From Anticarsia gemmatalis (Eukaryota > Arthropoda > Insecta > Lepidoptera > Erebidae): a DNA stretch of 64,000 bases. Below the pieces are notes generated by a model. It had not been told where the DNA came from. It made no database searches and worked only from the letters and a program-made list of their open reading frames with translations. This document shows, one piece after another, positions 49,801 to 61,819 of the stretch (position 1 is the stretch's first letter; the number at the start of each line of letters is the position of its first letter). The DNA is taken from NCBI RefSeq assembly GCF_050436995.1, contig NC_134745.1:11470001-11534000 (forward strand), written 5' to 3'. The translations under genes and the position numbers were made by a program.

Positions 49801-50903
49801 TTTCTTGTTTTAAGGAAGTATACTGACCTTTAGCAAGCACGGATGCGATGATTAAAGTTCCTAATCAAGGAGTTTGCTATGTTTATAAAAAGCAGCAGCA
49901 TAGTCCGTCATTAGTTTAAGTTATTCTAAATTATTTCTTCTCTAATTTAAACAATTCCTTTAAGAAATTCTCCCGAATTCAAACACATTCATTAAGCAAA
50001 TATTTATTAAAAATATTTTCCACTCGATTTGATAATAATTTAATCACTTTCCCCTTTAGGAGCGGAATTCCGGCGGTAACGAGGTACTCACGAACATTTT
50101 CTGTGAATTTCACGGAATAAATACGATGGTTATTGATTATTGGATGCTGATTTATAAATAAGAATTGGAATGTTTGTTAGCTAAAGTAAGCTCTACAACT
50201 AACAAATTGTTTTATCAATTCTCCCGAAATAAGCACTTCACTCTTAGTAAGACATGCTATTTTTTATTCAAGATGAATAAAAATTGAGAAACTGGAAAAT
50301 TGTGTGAAGTAGTTAGAAACCTTTAATTTGAAATTCGCCAAATGACAAAATATTGCGAACTAATCTAATCAAAGTTGTGGTAGTATTAGTTTGTTTTGTA
50401 AATTATTATTGCAAGAATATTTGCGACTCTGAAGAATGTAATGTGAGAATACATCAATATAAAAAAGAAGAGAAATATGACGTGTTGTTGTTTCTCAAAA
50501 TAGATTGTTATATATTTAGGACACATTTCACTGAGATATAAGTAAAGTAAGTTTACCTTGCCTGTATTTTTGGACGAGTGAGCACTGTGAATGTAAATTC
50601 TACAGCCTCCTTGCTTTGTTTTGTTTATGCAACGATCGACGTCACTGTGTTGCGTCCAAGTCAACATTGACTATTGAGAACTATAAGCTAACTCCTCTCT
50701 TGCCCATATGCCCCTTTAGTCAGAACATACTTTTGAATTTCCTTGTATTATAGATACAATTTATACATCGAGAACAAATGGATATCTTACTAAAAAAAAT
50801 AATGTTGTATAAGCCCTGATAAGTTATATAAAGTTTTTATTTATATACAGTTTCAAAGTTGATCGATAAATACAAATACTCTGTAAATAATCAGAGCATA
50901 CAC

Positions 50904-50990
50904 GACTTTTCCAACTATGATGGAGTCGGCTTCCACTCTCATCAGATCAGACCACCGGGACCCACAATTAAACGTGCCTTCCGAAATTTA
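50904..50990 (-). mobile_element. 5S-derived SINE-like repeat (second family), fragment
   Basis: 'TTTTCCAACTATGATGGAGT', 'CGGCTTCCACTCTCATC' and 'GGGACCCACAATTAAACGTG' are reversed pieces of the 29602-29972 repeat, with the middle deleted. Confidence 0.6.
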
Positions 50991-51300
50991 TAACATTCGA
51001 TATCGGTTATTATCAATAATATTCCGAAAATAAATAGTATTCAAAGCTGATCAACCCCCCGTGTACTCCGAAGGAACCATTCATTTTCTGATTAACTGAC
51101 TATAACGGATAGGAAATCGTGGTCCTTTATGGGTTTACCAATTTAAATTTTCTTTTAAGTCTAGACTCTAAGTTTCATCCCAGTAACAGAATAGTTAGTA
51201 CTTATTGGTACAGTGCAAACATCAAATGTGTAGTGCCTACATGCAGTAGTTGAACTGATGACATTATTTCCGTTCAGTAATTGCGAGCAATCGGACTCAG

Positions 51301-51656
51301 CAAACAGTCAGCTCGATTAGTCAAATGCTTGTATGTTTGTTTGCTTGTCCACGTGTTTGTAGTGACGTCACTACGCTAAGTGTTATCTGAATTCTAATCG
51401 TGTTCAGATAGTGTTATTAATTTTGCGTTTATCGATAAGCTTTTTGAAGTGGACTGTAGATTAATTATAGTGATTCTAACATTATATTGTAGTGGCAACT
51501 TGTAAAGAAGCTTCTGAGCTAATATTTTTTTTATGCTTGTCTAAAAAAAGCTTTTGCAAGTAGTTGGCCTTTAAAGTGTTTTTTTTTTATAGTGGGTGTG
51601 AAGAATAAAATATCGACAGCAAAGGTATTACGGCTATTTCTGAAACATCTAAGGAA
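51301..51656 (+). other. Candidate untranslated first exon / promoter (weak)
   Basis: A TG/AGTG-rich leader-like stretch ends at a strong donor GAA|GTAAGT (51657). Upstream is a perfect 16-bp palindrome with a central TGACGTCA (CRE-type site, 51363-51370). No long frame follows, so any gene would continue beyond an intron. Composition and one splice site are the only support. Confidence 0.2.
51359..51374. promoter_or_regulatory. 16-bp palindrome containing a consensus CRE (TGACGTCA)
   Basis: GTAGTGACGTCACTAC is its own reverse complement; the inner eight bases are the consensus site for CREB/ATF-type bZIP dimers. Whether it is used is unknown. Confidence 0.4.
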
Positions 51657-52228
51657 GTAAGTTTACACACTTATTTCTGCCCAGAATAACTAACAAAATA
51701 TACTTTTGAGCATATTATATTCTTCTTTTCAATCGTAACAAATTCAATTCTATAAGATCATTATGGAATGAAACTTCTATCATTTTGACAGCCTGGCCAT
51801 TCCAGTAGATTTATTGAAATGTCCGGTCGCAATATAATAATGAGGTCGAGAAACCCTTAAATTGCACCCAGTGTGCACGTTCTAAGTTATTTGCAAACAA
51901 CGGTCGTTTTAATTTAGTTTTGTAATTTATGAGCGAACTAATTACAATTAGTTTGTGAGGATTATACAACTGGACACCGCGTCCGTCGGTGCAATTACAC
52001 GGTTTGTTATTGTAATCTCATTTAGGTAATTAGAAAGTGGGAATTTTTGAAAAACAATCTCAATTTTAATAGACCTAACTAAGGTTTACAGCTCTCCTAT
52101 TGGGGGGATTTCCACAGCAAAAAATAATGACGGCAATAAATGTTCAAAAAAATTGTACAACATTTTTATTTTTTATGGCTTCCTTATATTGGAGAAACAC
52201 CAAAAGTTTAATTTTAGATCTCTTTCTA

Positions 52229-52346
52229 ACCCCCGGGTTTTGAGTATATTTAGCGGTAGTTTATCTATTCAATAGCGTTTTTTATATGAGTTTAAACGCT
52301 ATTGATTAGATAAACTATCGCTTAATGTACCTAAGAAACCGGGGGT
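52229..52346. mobile_element. 118-bp foldback MITE with TA duplication
   Basis: Almost the whole element is one inverted repeat. The left arm starts ACCCCCGG and contains AGTTTATCTATTCAATAGCG; the right arm is its near complement, with a loop near 52281-52299. It is flanked by TA at 52227-52228 and 52347-52348, as for Tc1/mariner-type transposition. This family is common in noctuid genomes. Confidence 0.75.
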
Positions 52347-52348
52347 TA

Positions 52349-53493
52349 GTTAACTACTTCGTACATTAATTTTCTAATCGGAGCAAGTTCCAGATTAAAC
52401 AAATATAATTCTACAACACGTTCCAAACGTTCTCTTCTTATTTACGTTTAAACTACATTGAACCGATTTCAAAGGACACAAGGTCTTTTTGTGAAGAAAA
52501 TTTATTAGTTTTCTCTTGGGACAGTCGATAAACCGGGCAGCAGAAGCAACGCGTTTTAGCTTGTTAATAAAATATACTACCAAGATCTAGGGAATTTATA
52601 CAGCCTCTTATTTTGGCAATTTTATGTTACAATAGGTAGCTATAGCTTAGCATTTATACAAAAAACAAACCAAACTTTTTAAGATTTGATTTGTTTGGGG
52701 GAGGTAACACATGACTCTCATATGAATAGATTCAGTTGTTCGACCCTGAATGCGTTACCGACAGTCATAGTTATTTCTATTAAAAAATTATGCTGCGTTA
52801 TTATCCCATAATTCTAGCTTCTAGGCCCAGGCATTAAATATAAATAGTTTAAGTTTCTTAATTTAATAATTACAGGTTTTTACGCACTTATTGATTGGCT
52901 TTAAAAAACAAAAATGTCCCTTCATTTAAATTTTTTTAAATTATTAAAGTAAAAATCCTTAAAATGTACTATAAACTAAATAATTAAAATATAAGGTAAG
53001 TAATTAATAACCGTTAACATAAAATAAATACTACATAGTATATTAAAACTAGTTCCAACACAGTAAACGAGTATCTTATATGAGTATTACGAGTTCATTA
53101 CGCACTTTACTGCGTCGTTCACAAGTAAATAACGCTTTATATTGCGAATACTAACGTTTAACTCCAAATATACTGTAACACTGAATTTATATGCTCTAGG
53201 ATTAATTAAGTAGTTCTTTGAATTAATTTCTATTTTGGGTTATTATTTTTGAATATCTAATTATATTTAAATATTTAATGCATACTTTTTAGTAATGTTG
53301 GTTTTGTGTTTATATAAACAGATTCTACTAATAACCTAAAAAGTCTAAGTCTTCATTTGGGTGTATTTTTGGTATTTTGTCCATTATTTTCGACTAATAG
53401 AGGTATCTGTCTAGTCTCCCGATATTGCGAATTCAAATTCGACACAGAAAAAAAAAGTGTTCGTGTAATCAATATTGATTAAACAGATTTCTT
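52349..53493. other. AT-rich non-coding stretch
   Basis: No gene or element recognised. Confidence 0.55.
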
Positions 53494-53600
53494 TAAACCA
53501 TTTTTATCCCAATGCTGTCCGAGAGTCTTCTCCAGAACGAGGGAAGCGTTAGGCTTTATGTCCACCACGCTGCGGTTAATAAAAAGGCTTGAAAGCTTAA
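53494..53600 (-). mobile_element. SINE family 1 tail fragment
   Basis: Plus-strand 'TTTATCCCAATGCTGTCC', 'GAACGAGGGAAGCGTTAGGC' and 'TTATGTCCACCACGCTG' are the reversed tail with several substitutions. Confidence 0.6.
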
Positions 53601-53648
53601 CGCTTGAAAAACAGCAGTCATTTATATGGATGCAAAATCATAACTTTT

Positions 53649-53790
53649 AAACTCTCGCGTTGCATATTTAATGTATAATAGAATACAGCTTTCCTATTGG
53701 CCACGGGGAGTGCAACCTACGCCGAAACGTTAGGCATTTTAAGGCAAAATGCGTGTTCGCGTTAATTACCGTATTCTATTATACATTGGA
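53649..53790 (+). repeat. Interspersed repeat bracketed by 17-bp inverted repeats
   Basis: Shares 'GAGTGCAACCT', 'CGCCGAAACGTTAGGCATTT' and 'TGCGTGTTCGCGTTAATT' with 18248-18340. Here the shared core is bracketed by AATGTATAATAGAATAC (53670-53686) and its exact reverse complement (53771-53787). The copy at 18 kb lacks the brackets. Confidence 0.6.
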
Positions 53791-55099
53791 TGCAAAATGT
53801 TCAGCTATGCGATATTACTATCCTTCTATAAAATAGCTTTTTATATTTTGTATTTAAATATTGTTGACAGTTTGAAATTCCACGTTGCTCGGTGGTGTCA
53901 GAAATTACGTCTGATTCGTTAAAAGGGTCGAGGGGACAAAGGGTTGGAACTGGCAAATGTTTTTAATTGAATTACCGATAATTTTGCCTGTTTTCTTTTC
54001 CAAGTTGCTCGTTGTTATTTACTGGTAAATAGAAGGATTTTATACGACCTTCTGTAAATAGAACGCTGTTCTAATTAGCATTGATTTCTCAGTGAAAGAA
54101 ACACTACCGGGAACTGTGACGCTTTAATGAATTTTCAAAAGGCGCTTTATTGAAGTCGCTTCATCAAAATGCCTAACATTGATTACGGAGATATTTGATA
54201 TTTAATCGTTCAGGTGTTTTTTTGAATTTACTTCTTGTTTTTTATACTAAATTGTATGGTTTATAAACGTCATTTTCAGATTTGTTCTAAACCAGATGTC
54301 ATTAGGAGGTCAGTCATAACCACATACCGCTACCATTTCGAAAATCTTGATATTGATTTACAATTATTCTGTCGTAGTTGTTTTACATGGGTGGAACTAC
54401 ATTTCAATGGTTCTTTTTTTCTTTATATAGACTACAGTGTAATAAATATTTTTATAACACCGTAGTTAATACACTTAGGTGTCATGCTAGTCATAGCTAG
54501 TTTCTTTACTGAACTTCTAACACAATCATTCCCACTAATTCAATTACATGAAATTCAGACAGTTACATATATTACGTCGTTTACGATGAAATTTAGCTCT
54601 TAATGCGCGTCAATTTAGTAAATGTGTTCACATCTCAAATGGCATTTCCTGCCTCGTTTCTCACTACTAAATATGTATGGAGCTTAGGCGTTTTCACGAA
54701 CTCTCAGTGGCGGTGACTTGCTAGAGAGAGAACTAAGAGGCTAGAGCGACTTTCATATGCATATTTTAATTAACTGCCCAATGTTGTTGTATGGGAGACG
54801 TTTCTGTAAAGAAATAAAATGAAAAGTAAACCAGGACTGTTTTTTTTTGTGTGATTAAAAATATCGTTCAATATTTAAATTGATTTCAAGTTTATAAATA
54901 CTGCGAATAAATATGCTATATGTTTATTTTGGTTGAATCTTTTTGAATCCATCGACTATGAATATAAAAAATCTTTGTGTTATAAGTAGAAATTAGAAGA
55001 CGGTTAACAGAATACCAAATCTGAGAGGGAAACCTTATAACTGCGATGACAAACGATTAACGATAAGTTCTTACTTGCAGTTAGATTAATAGAAATATT
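53791..55099. other. Non-coding stretch
   Basis: No gene or element recognised. A frame at 54235-54465 has no family resemblance. Confidence 0.5.
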
Positions 55100-55175
55100 A
55101 AGCCATTTTAAAGGCCTTCGGGCGGCTTGAACAACTTTGACACTAGGTTGACCACTAACCACCACTAACCACTAA
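55100..55175 (+). mobile_element. Tail fragment of the 5S-derived SINE (first family)
   Basis: 'GGCCTTCGGGCGGCTTGAAC' and 'AACTTTGACACTAGGTTGAC', then a short CCACTAA duplication and an AAGAAGAAG tail, matching 17660-17731. The 5S-like head is absent. Confidence 0.6.
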
Positions 55176-55812
55176 GAAGAAGAATAGGAATATTTTTATG
55201 GAATCTTTTATAAAACCCGCAGGCCCATGAGGGCCAGACCTTCATTATTTTATAAAAGCTGTAAGTTTTACTAACAGATAACAACAAATATAAGCCTATA
55301 TACATGGTGTCATAACAGCTCGACGTATCGTATAGTACGCGTATATCATACAGTGTATCCCCGTGCTGGTGCGAGTGTTGATTCACTACACACACGCATA
55401 CATAATACATATATATTACAACATCAAAATACCCAAGCCTTTGACAATTTCAGCCCGTATTTACACTACCACATGTACCTACATATGCAAAAACGGACCG
55501 AAATATAATTTGGTAAAACGAATTCAGTTAAAGCCTACATTTGGTACATTTTCACGCGAATTCTGTGGGATGACGATCACTCTTTGTGTTGTATTGATAT
55601 GTATCGGTTTATTAAAGAACATTTTTATGTGAATTGATATATGGGTTGTATGGTTGAAATTGTAGTAGGTTAAAAATGTATGGTGAATATGATGGCAATG
55701 TATGTCTATCTCATTAGTACACGAACGCTTACCTCTTGATTACAATTATGGAAAGTCGTATGTAAAATTTGTGGTTTGTAGATTGTTGTTTAATAAATGA
55801 AATAAAAATAAA
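55176..55812. other. Non-coding stretch
   Basis: No gene or element recognised. Confidence 0.5.
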
Positions 55813-55932
55813 CATAACTCATTACTGTCCTGACTGCTGGACAAGGGTCTCCTCCCGTAATGAAGGAGGGGTTAGGCTTTCAGTCCGCCATGCTGGCCAA
55901 GTGCGAGTTGAGGACGTTGCAAACCTTCAAAA
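55813..55932 (-). mobile_element. SINE family 1 tail fragment
   Basis: Plus-strand 'CTGCTGGACAAGGGTCTCCT', 'CCCGTAATGAAGGAGGGGTT' and 'TCCGCCATGCTGGCCAAGTG' are the reversed tail; the head is missing. Confidence 0.65.
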
Positions 55933-56424
55933 ACTGTGTTGTTTGAGAGCGTACAAAAATTGGTAATGTTTTTTTTGTTTTCTTTCCTGAAATTTCAATT
56001 GTAATACTCGAAGATCTTCGCCACTGCATCCCTTTTGGCAGATTTTTCTTATTATTTTGTAGTGTATTTTATTTACCTGAAACAAAAATATGATAATTTA
56101 AATAACATTTTCAACGCAAAATTATATCGTATGAAGGTTTCAAATATTTGACTAAACAATTTCAGCAAATAAGTAAAATTATTTTGTAAATTCGGTTACA
56201 AGGGTTGTCGAAGGTCTGAAAACAATCTTGAGTCCTAGGGTCTCAGTAATTGAGGCCAGACCCATTACAAACTATTTCTATAAAATACAAGAACATGTAA
56301 TACACATTTTCGGTATCATCTGGCCATGTCTAGTAAGAGTAGCAATAATTTGCATGCGCGATTGGTAAGCTTTGCAAATTATATGAATTAAACGTATTAA
56401 AGAAACATCACGGTTCTTATTCGA

Positions 56425-56631
56425 CTGCCTCCGTGGCGCAGTGGTTTAAGTCGCCACGCCGATACCACTGAAACAGGAGGTCATGGGTTCGATTCCCACA
56501 CGGAGCAATTATTTGTGCGATCCACAAATAATTGTTTCGGGTCTGGTTGTGCTTTATGTCCGTTATTTGTATATTTGTAAAAGTCCCCGCGACACAAGAG
56601 CAATTCTTAGTGCGGGAGATGTAAAAAAAAA
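56425..56631 (+). mobile_element. tRNA-derived SINE (family 2), near full length
   Basis: Head CTGCCTCCGTGGCGCAGTGG with box A TGGCGCAGTGG (56434-56444) and an intact box B GGTTCGATTCC (56486-56496). The body is 'ATTGTTTCGGGTCTGGTTG', the 3' end 'CAATTCTTAGTGCGGGAGAT', then an A9 tail. This is the best copy of the family in the window, with both polymerase III boxes intact. The head resembles a tRNA but lacks a complete cloverleaf, so it is not annotated as a tRNA gene. Confidence 0.85.
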
Positions 56632-58216
56632 TGTATGTCATATATAATTTTAATCTTTTGTAAAATTCATTTATTCAACGTCATCAAGGTTAGTTTTTTT
56701 TATTTTCTACTTTAACATACTATGGCAACTGAACACCTTTTTATAAATTAAAGACTCAAAAATGTTTCAGCCCGTACCTGAATTTACCTAGCTTCTTCAA
56801 ATGTGAGAGGCGCGTCGACAAACTTGGTCTAGTGTTTAAGTCAACTAATCATTTTCATAAAAAGTTTAAAGTGGAACCACAATAAAAAAATAACACAAGG
56901 AATATGTAAACCAATGTATTGTGAACTCCATTACTCTCAGATTCACGGAAACGATGACAAAGTCTATTTTTAGACGCGACCACGCACCCTGTGTCAGTGT
57001 GCTTACTTAAGTTATAATTAAATCTAAACACAGAACTCAACACAACACAGAAGAACTTAACATTTGCCTCTAAAGCGACACGTCTCTTAATATGTTTTAC
57101 ATGAAACATATAACAAAAACATCTACACAAACAATTTTTTGTAAATCTTTATAATGATTTTTAAGAAGATTGACAGGGTAAAATTTTAAAGAATGAACCA
57201 TAAACAGGCATACACACAAAATCACGCATTTTTCCCAATGAGGTAAAAACAAAAGAATGTCACTTGTTACGATCCTTTCAAACTGCATTGCCTCATTCAC
57301 ATCCATACATCTTGCAATACAAAAAACAAAAGTAAAATCTTAAATATAAAAATAATTCGTACCTCCCTAAGGTTTTTTCCTAGGGGAAGTGTAATAGATT
57401 CATTAGAATCGACTGCTGAGTTGCAATTCTATTTACACATTGCTTGTGTAGTTTTTTTTGGAGTCTTTCATCCATCATGTATCTGCAGTATATATGTATA
57501 TACGTCATATTGCACACTTAATCCGATACTGACACTATCCAAAGTTTTGCTAAATCGATCTTTTAATGCCATCTGTTGGGAAACAATAAAACTACGGTAT
57601 AGTTTTATATAGACAGTAACAGCTAGGTTATAAATCATCCATCAAATATATTTTTAGAACGTTTGAACGCCAAACCGAACTGCAAACGATGGTCTATTTT
57701 AAACCTGTATATTGTATCACTGCCATTGTTTTCTACAACAGGATTAAAGGACACTCGGGACTTGATTGTGTTTGTATTCAATTAAATTAAACCGGAGCTG
57801 GGATTCAATTTGATGTTTTATTCATATTTGTGTAGTCATCGAAACTAAATTAGTGCGACCTAGATTTTTGGAGTATCGGGAATTGTGATACCGATGGCAG
57901 GGAGTCGCGTCCTCGATTCAGAAAAAAATGGAAATTAAAAGTGACATTCTGCGATCTTCGTGTTTTTTTTTTTGCAAATACTACTGCTACTTCAGGTTTG
58001 ATTGTGTGTCACGCAGCATTTTAGAAAGGGCAATTTTCATAGGAATAAACGTTTCGTAAGCAGTCATGAAAAAACTAACATCTGCCACTTTTTATGCAAG
58101 ATTACGCAAATCGTTGTCCAAGTCGTATAACTGTTACTGTATCAGTAACACGCTTCACTACAAATGGAACTATCGAGTATCGAGAGTTTGACATTTTAAA
58201 TGTACTGGTAAAATAG
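56632..58216. other. Non-coding stretch
   Basis: No gene or element recognised; the frames near 56855-57306 and 57421-57612 lack domain signatures. Confidence 0.5.
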
Positions 58217-58300
58217 TTTCTACGACGCCCGATAGAGGCGCTGAACTGAATATCATACAATATTTTTCGATAGCTAGCCGGTTGTCGGTAGTCGATAGTG
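58217..58300 (+). repeat. Interspersed repeat, 'GGCGCCCGCTA' family
   Basis: 'TTTCTACGACGCCCGATAGA', 'GGCGCTGAACTGAATATCAT' and 'TTTTTCGATAGCTAGCCGG' follow the order of the 13403-13492 and 20519-20592 copies, with point changes. Confidence 0.55.
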
Positions 58301-60180
58301 GAAGATAATCGCAGTATAGAGTCTTAGTCTGATGAAACAAGACTTATAATTATAGTAATTGTAAGAACTCTTAAAAGATTACCTCTAAGTACCCAAGCAT
58401 GTACGTGCGACAGATAACGTACGAATAAACGAACCGTAGCAACTGTAGCAAGTAAGGTGTGTGGGAAAATTAAACTGTCTCGAAACCCTTGAGGAATTAA
58501 AAGATATAACGTAGGCATTTTTAAATGAAATAAACCTTTCTTTTAAAAAACAGTTACGTTGAATAAATACACAATAAAAAGTCGAGCGCTCAGGCGACTG
58601 GGAAAAGACGTCGGGTAGACATACACTGATCATATCGGTAATGTTCTTTCAAAAGTTCGGGTGAGTAATATGCGTGTGGCAGGCATTAAGAAAAATCTAA
58701 TATTTTTCTTGTGTCTTAATTATTTGCGTTCTTTAGCTTTTGCATGATCCAAAATACAAAACATGATTCTATGTATGTATCAGTAGAGAATAAAATAATT
58801 TCACAAGTGTTATACCGCAATCCAACGTAGTTGGTGAAAACATTCTACAAAAATAAAACATCTACGGAGTTGAAAGGAGTATTTCAACATTTCATTCGTT
58901 TAAATATGAATATTTTTAAGTAATTTACTAGAGAATAAATAAAATCTTTGTACACATTTAAATACAAATATTTTATTTATATTCAGAGGTAAGTAAGTGA
59001 ATATTTTAAATGGTATTTTTGTGAAATGCCCTTTGCAAAGGCAATCTCTGACGCATTCATTAAACTCTTGCGGTTTAATTCATAAGTTAAGGCGTGTTTG
59101 AGCAGCTCTTGTTATTTTAATATAACAAGATGAGAGGTACTTTGTGGTGTTACAAGCCAAGGTGTAAATTGTACATAAGGATGTGTGTGTTATAGTGGTT
59201 ATCAAAACAGTACACTGTCAGTTTCTACAAACACGTAAAATAACTATGTGGACTCTACTGAGATTACATACGACCATGCGCTGTCAAAACTATTTATATT
59301 TTACCTTTTACAATATTTAAATTCTCATTAAATGCCACGCTCCAAATGCATTCGCTTAATTATTTGATAGTACGTTGTACAGCCAAAGAAACGCAAAAAC
59401 CCGACCACACCATCCGACTGTTTAACTACTCATTTTGCTCAAGCATAGTTAAACACCCAAGGCGATAAATAAACTCAATTTTCTGTTAACAAACCCCTTT
59501 TTATCATATGAAAATTACACGTGACTAAAGCCAAGTGGTTCTACTAGTTGGTGTTAAAGATGGACATTTCTTATCGCTTGTACCGTATACATATCAAATA
59601 TAAAAGGTGAGCGAGTACTTCGTAGACGTACCTTTAAGAAAATTGGAAAACCGAGGCGTCGTTTTACAAACCTCAAATCTTTTTGGTTTTGTAAACAATG
59701 AAATGAGATGCGTATCTTATTACTTAAACAAATAAAGAAAATGTATATTTTTTGATTTGATGTCATTCTGTTGTCGGCCTCAAGGTATGACTTAATCAAA
59801 TATTTTAAACCTGGTTGTTATGTGTATCTTGATTTTTTTATTTTTTATATTAAATACCGTTGTCTGCTCTGCATATTTTTATTTAGCACGGAAACGTAGT
59901 GGTCAGAAAATAGTAGCTAAACTTTCAAAGACTCTATTACGACCCTCATATCTACAATTTAACGTAAATAGTAATTCTAGTATCATCTATAACACTGTTA
60001 GGTACTTATTACTTTAATTATCGCTTCAAATTACAATTTGCATAAAGTCCATCATTATAATTGCACACACCCACGCAAAGCTGCGGAGACGTCAGGTGAA
60101 AGCAGAAACTACGTTATAAAGTAAATGTCAAGTGCTTTGTGAAGAGGGGACCTGCGTCGCTGTACACGCTTGGCGTAAAA
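58301..60180. other. Non-coding stretch
   Basis: No gene or element recognised. Confidence 0.5.
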
Positions 60181-60602
60181 TCCAGCTCTTCACGTAAATC
60201 CAGCAATTCACGTAAAATCCAGCGCGTGGCATCATAAAAGCGCTGGATTCAAAGGAGCGACGTTGACGCGGCTGGAACTAAACGACAGGTGAGCGGTGGT
60301 CAAACGTGCGTGACTTGAAGGCTAACGCTTGAAAGTGCAGTTGGGACATGAAACGTGCGACTGAAAGTTTCGTGTGGTGTTTCGTGTGGTACAGAGTTTA
60401 GTGATTAAATTCTGAAATTTCATTTTATTTTAATGACTTGCGAGTCTGTGAGAAAATTAATTTAGTGTATGTGAGGATTTTTGATGTGATACTTTTATCT
60501 GTATATAATAGAAGAATAACTACTTAATAAGTATATAATTATTAGTGCGGCTATATTTTGCTGCATAACCTTGTGATATTATGCCTAAGGCGAACAAATC
60601 AG
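60181..60602 (+). other. Candidate promoter / first exon (weak)
   Basis: The segment is GC-richer than its surroundings. It holds three near copies of a CACGTAAATCCAGC-type motif and a 10-bp inverted repeat AATCCAGCGC/GCGCTGGATT (60216-60225 and 60240-60249), then a strong donor CAG|GTGAGC (60289). A TG-rich leader then runs to an ATG at 60581 encoding MPKANKS before a second possible donor (CAG|GTGATT at 60603). The downstream open frame to 60871 looks random, so if this is a gene the coding sequence continues elsewhere. The peptide is too short to recognise. Confidence 0.25.
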
Positions 60603-61057
60603 GTGATTTTAATCTAACCCAGCTATTTATGCGACATGAACTGAGTCATATGCTCTTATACGTATATCTCTTACTCGGTAAAAAATGTCTTCTTAATTAT
60701 AAAGGCCCCATTTCAACTAAAACGTATAACATAATATTTTCTGTCTGTCAAATATCTATTGTTATTCAACAAATACCTCCACTGTCTCTGTTCATCGATA
60801 TTCCTCATTTATTAATACTATTGACAGGAACAACGCAGACTTGCTCATTTTTCTCTTCTGCTGTTCACTAGGTAACAAATTAAAGAAAATGTCAAGGACT
60901 TTTGTTATTCAGCTATGATTTATTTGTTTCTATGTAACTGATTATTTCATCTTTTAATATTTTAGTTTGAGAATAATATGACGTTGCTGACAGGTAATGA
61001 TTGGATAAAAATGTATCTCAATTAACGAATAAACATGCGGTAGTCTGCTGTAATTAA
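60603..61057. other. Non-coding stretch
   Basis: AT-rich; nothing recognised before the TTAA element. Confidence 0.5.
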
Positions 61058-61726
61058 CCTCTCAAGCGCCCGGCCACCGTGTCACGGTTGAATGTTCTAC
61101 CCCCGTCAAGCGCCCCGCCACCGTGGTACGGCAAAACGATCTTACCTTTAAAAAACGTAGAAACGAAATGCTAAAACTATGTTTATCCCTTCCAAACATA
61201 TTTGAAATTGAAGCTGATGAAACGAGACGACGATCTAATGCACACACTTGAATATGTGGTTGATATAGGCCAGAGAGCACCTTAAACAACATCTGACCCA
61301 ACGACATCTTCCTTTATGACCAATATTGTAAATCCTTTTTTTAACTAATTTTAAAGATTTGAGTATATTTTACAGTTGGATTTTAATGTCATTATTCATT
61401 AACTACACGATAAGACCTTTCGTCATATTATTTTCTTTGCCTAAAAATATTTTTTAGACTTTCTTCAAACACATGCCTAAAGCACAAAATATTCAGATTA
61501 AACCGACTATTGAACTACCACTATCAAATATTATTTGTGGTATATTTTTTTAATCTATAGCAAATTTTATGTAGATTTCAAATATATAAGGTATGACTAG
61601 GGTGTTAGTATTAAAATATGACGGAATCGGCGCTTAAACGCCAACCGCCAATTCAATTTTGCGCGCCATTTTTGGCCCGGACGCTTAACGGTATATTTGA
61701 ATTTTGACGTTGGGGCGCTCGAGAGG
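61058..61726. mobile_element. piggyBac-like non-autonomous element (669 bp) with TTAA ends
   Basis: Flanked by TTAA at 61054-61057 and 61727-61730. The terminal inverted repeats are CCTCTCAAGCGCCCG on the left and CCTCTCGAGCGCCCC on the reverse-complemented right (13 of 15 match). Just inside the left end, a block of about 29 bp is directly repeated with changes (about 61061-61089 and 61108-61136: TCAAGCGCCC...CCACCGTG...ACGG). The minus-strand frame at 61062-61307 has no recognisable transposase motif. TTAA plus a CC-start is typical of piggyBac-type elements. Confidence 0.6.
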
Positions 61727-61743
61727 TTAAAAAAGAAATCTGA

Positions 61744-61806
61744 TAACAAACCATTTTTAGATTTAAGTAGCAATAATTACTAGTTAAATCTAAAAATGGT
61801 TTGTTA
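61744..61806. repeat. 23-bp perfect inverted repeat
   Basis: Arms 61744-61766 (TAACAAACCATTTTTAGATT...) and 61784-61806 are exact reverse complements around a 17-bp spacer. Part of the right arm (ATCTAAAAATGGT) is then directly repeated at about 61807-61819. It starts 14 bp after the TTAA of the piggyBac-like element. Confidence 0.85.
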
Positions 61807-61819
61807 ATCTAAAAATGGT

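Larger units (their letters stand above)
46891..52226. other. Long non-coding stretch
   Basis: Contains a 5S-derived SINE fragment (50904-50990) and a possible untranslated exon (51301-51656), both listed. Frames near 47430-47773 and 48001-48426 overlap one another on both strands and show no domain. A TATAAAAA at 49884 with TCATT about 24 bp downstream resembles a core promoter, but no gene follows. Confidence 0.5.

Noticed and set aside
49884..49912. TATAAAAA box with an arthropod-type TCATT initiator at a plausible distance
   Set aside because: No start codon with a meaningful frame or short signal-peptide exon follows; likely chance in AT-rich DNA.
56425..56500. A tRNA gene (boxes A and B present)
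   Set aside because: It has SINE-specific sequence downstream, the same head recurs at 10.9 and 19.0 kb, and no complete cloverleaf can be drawn.
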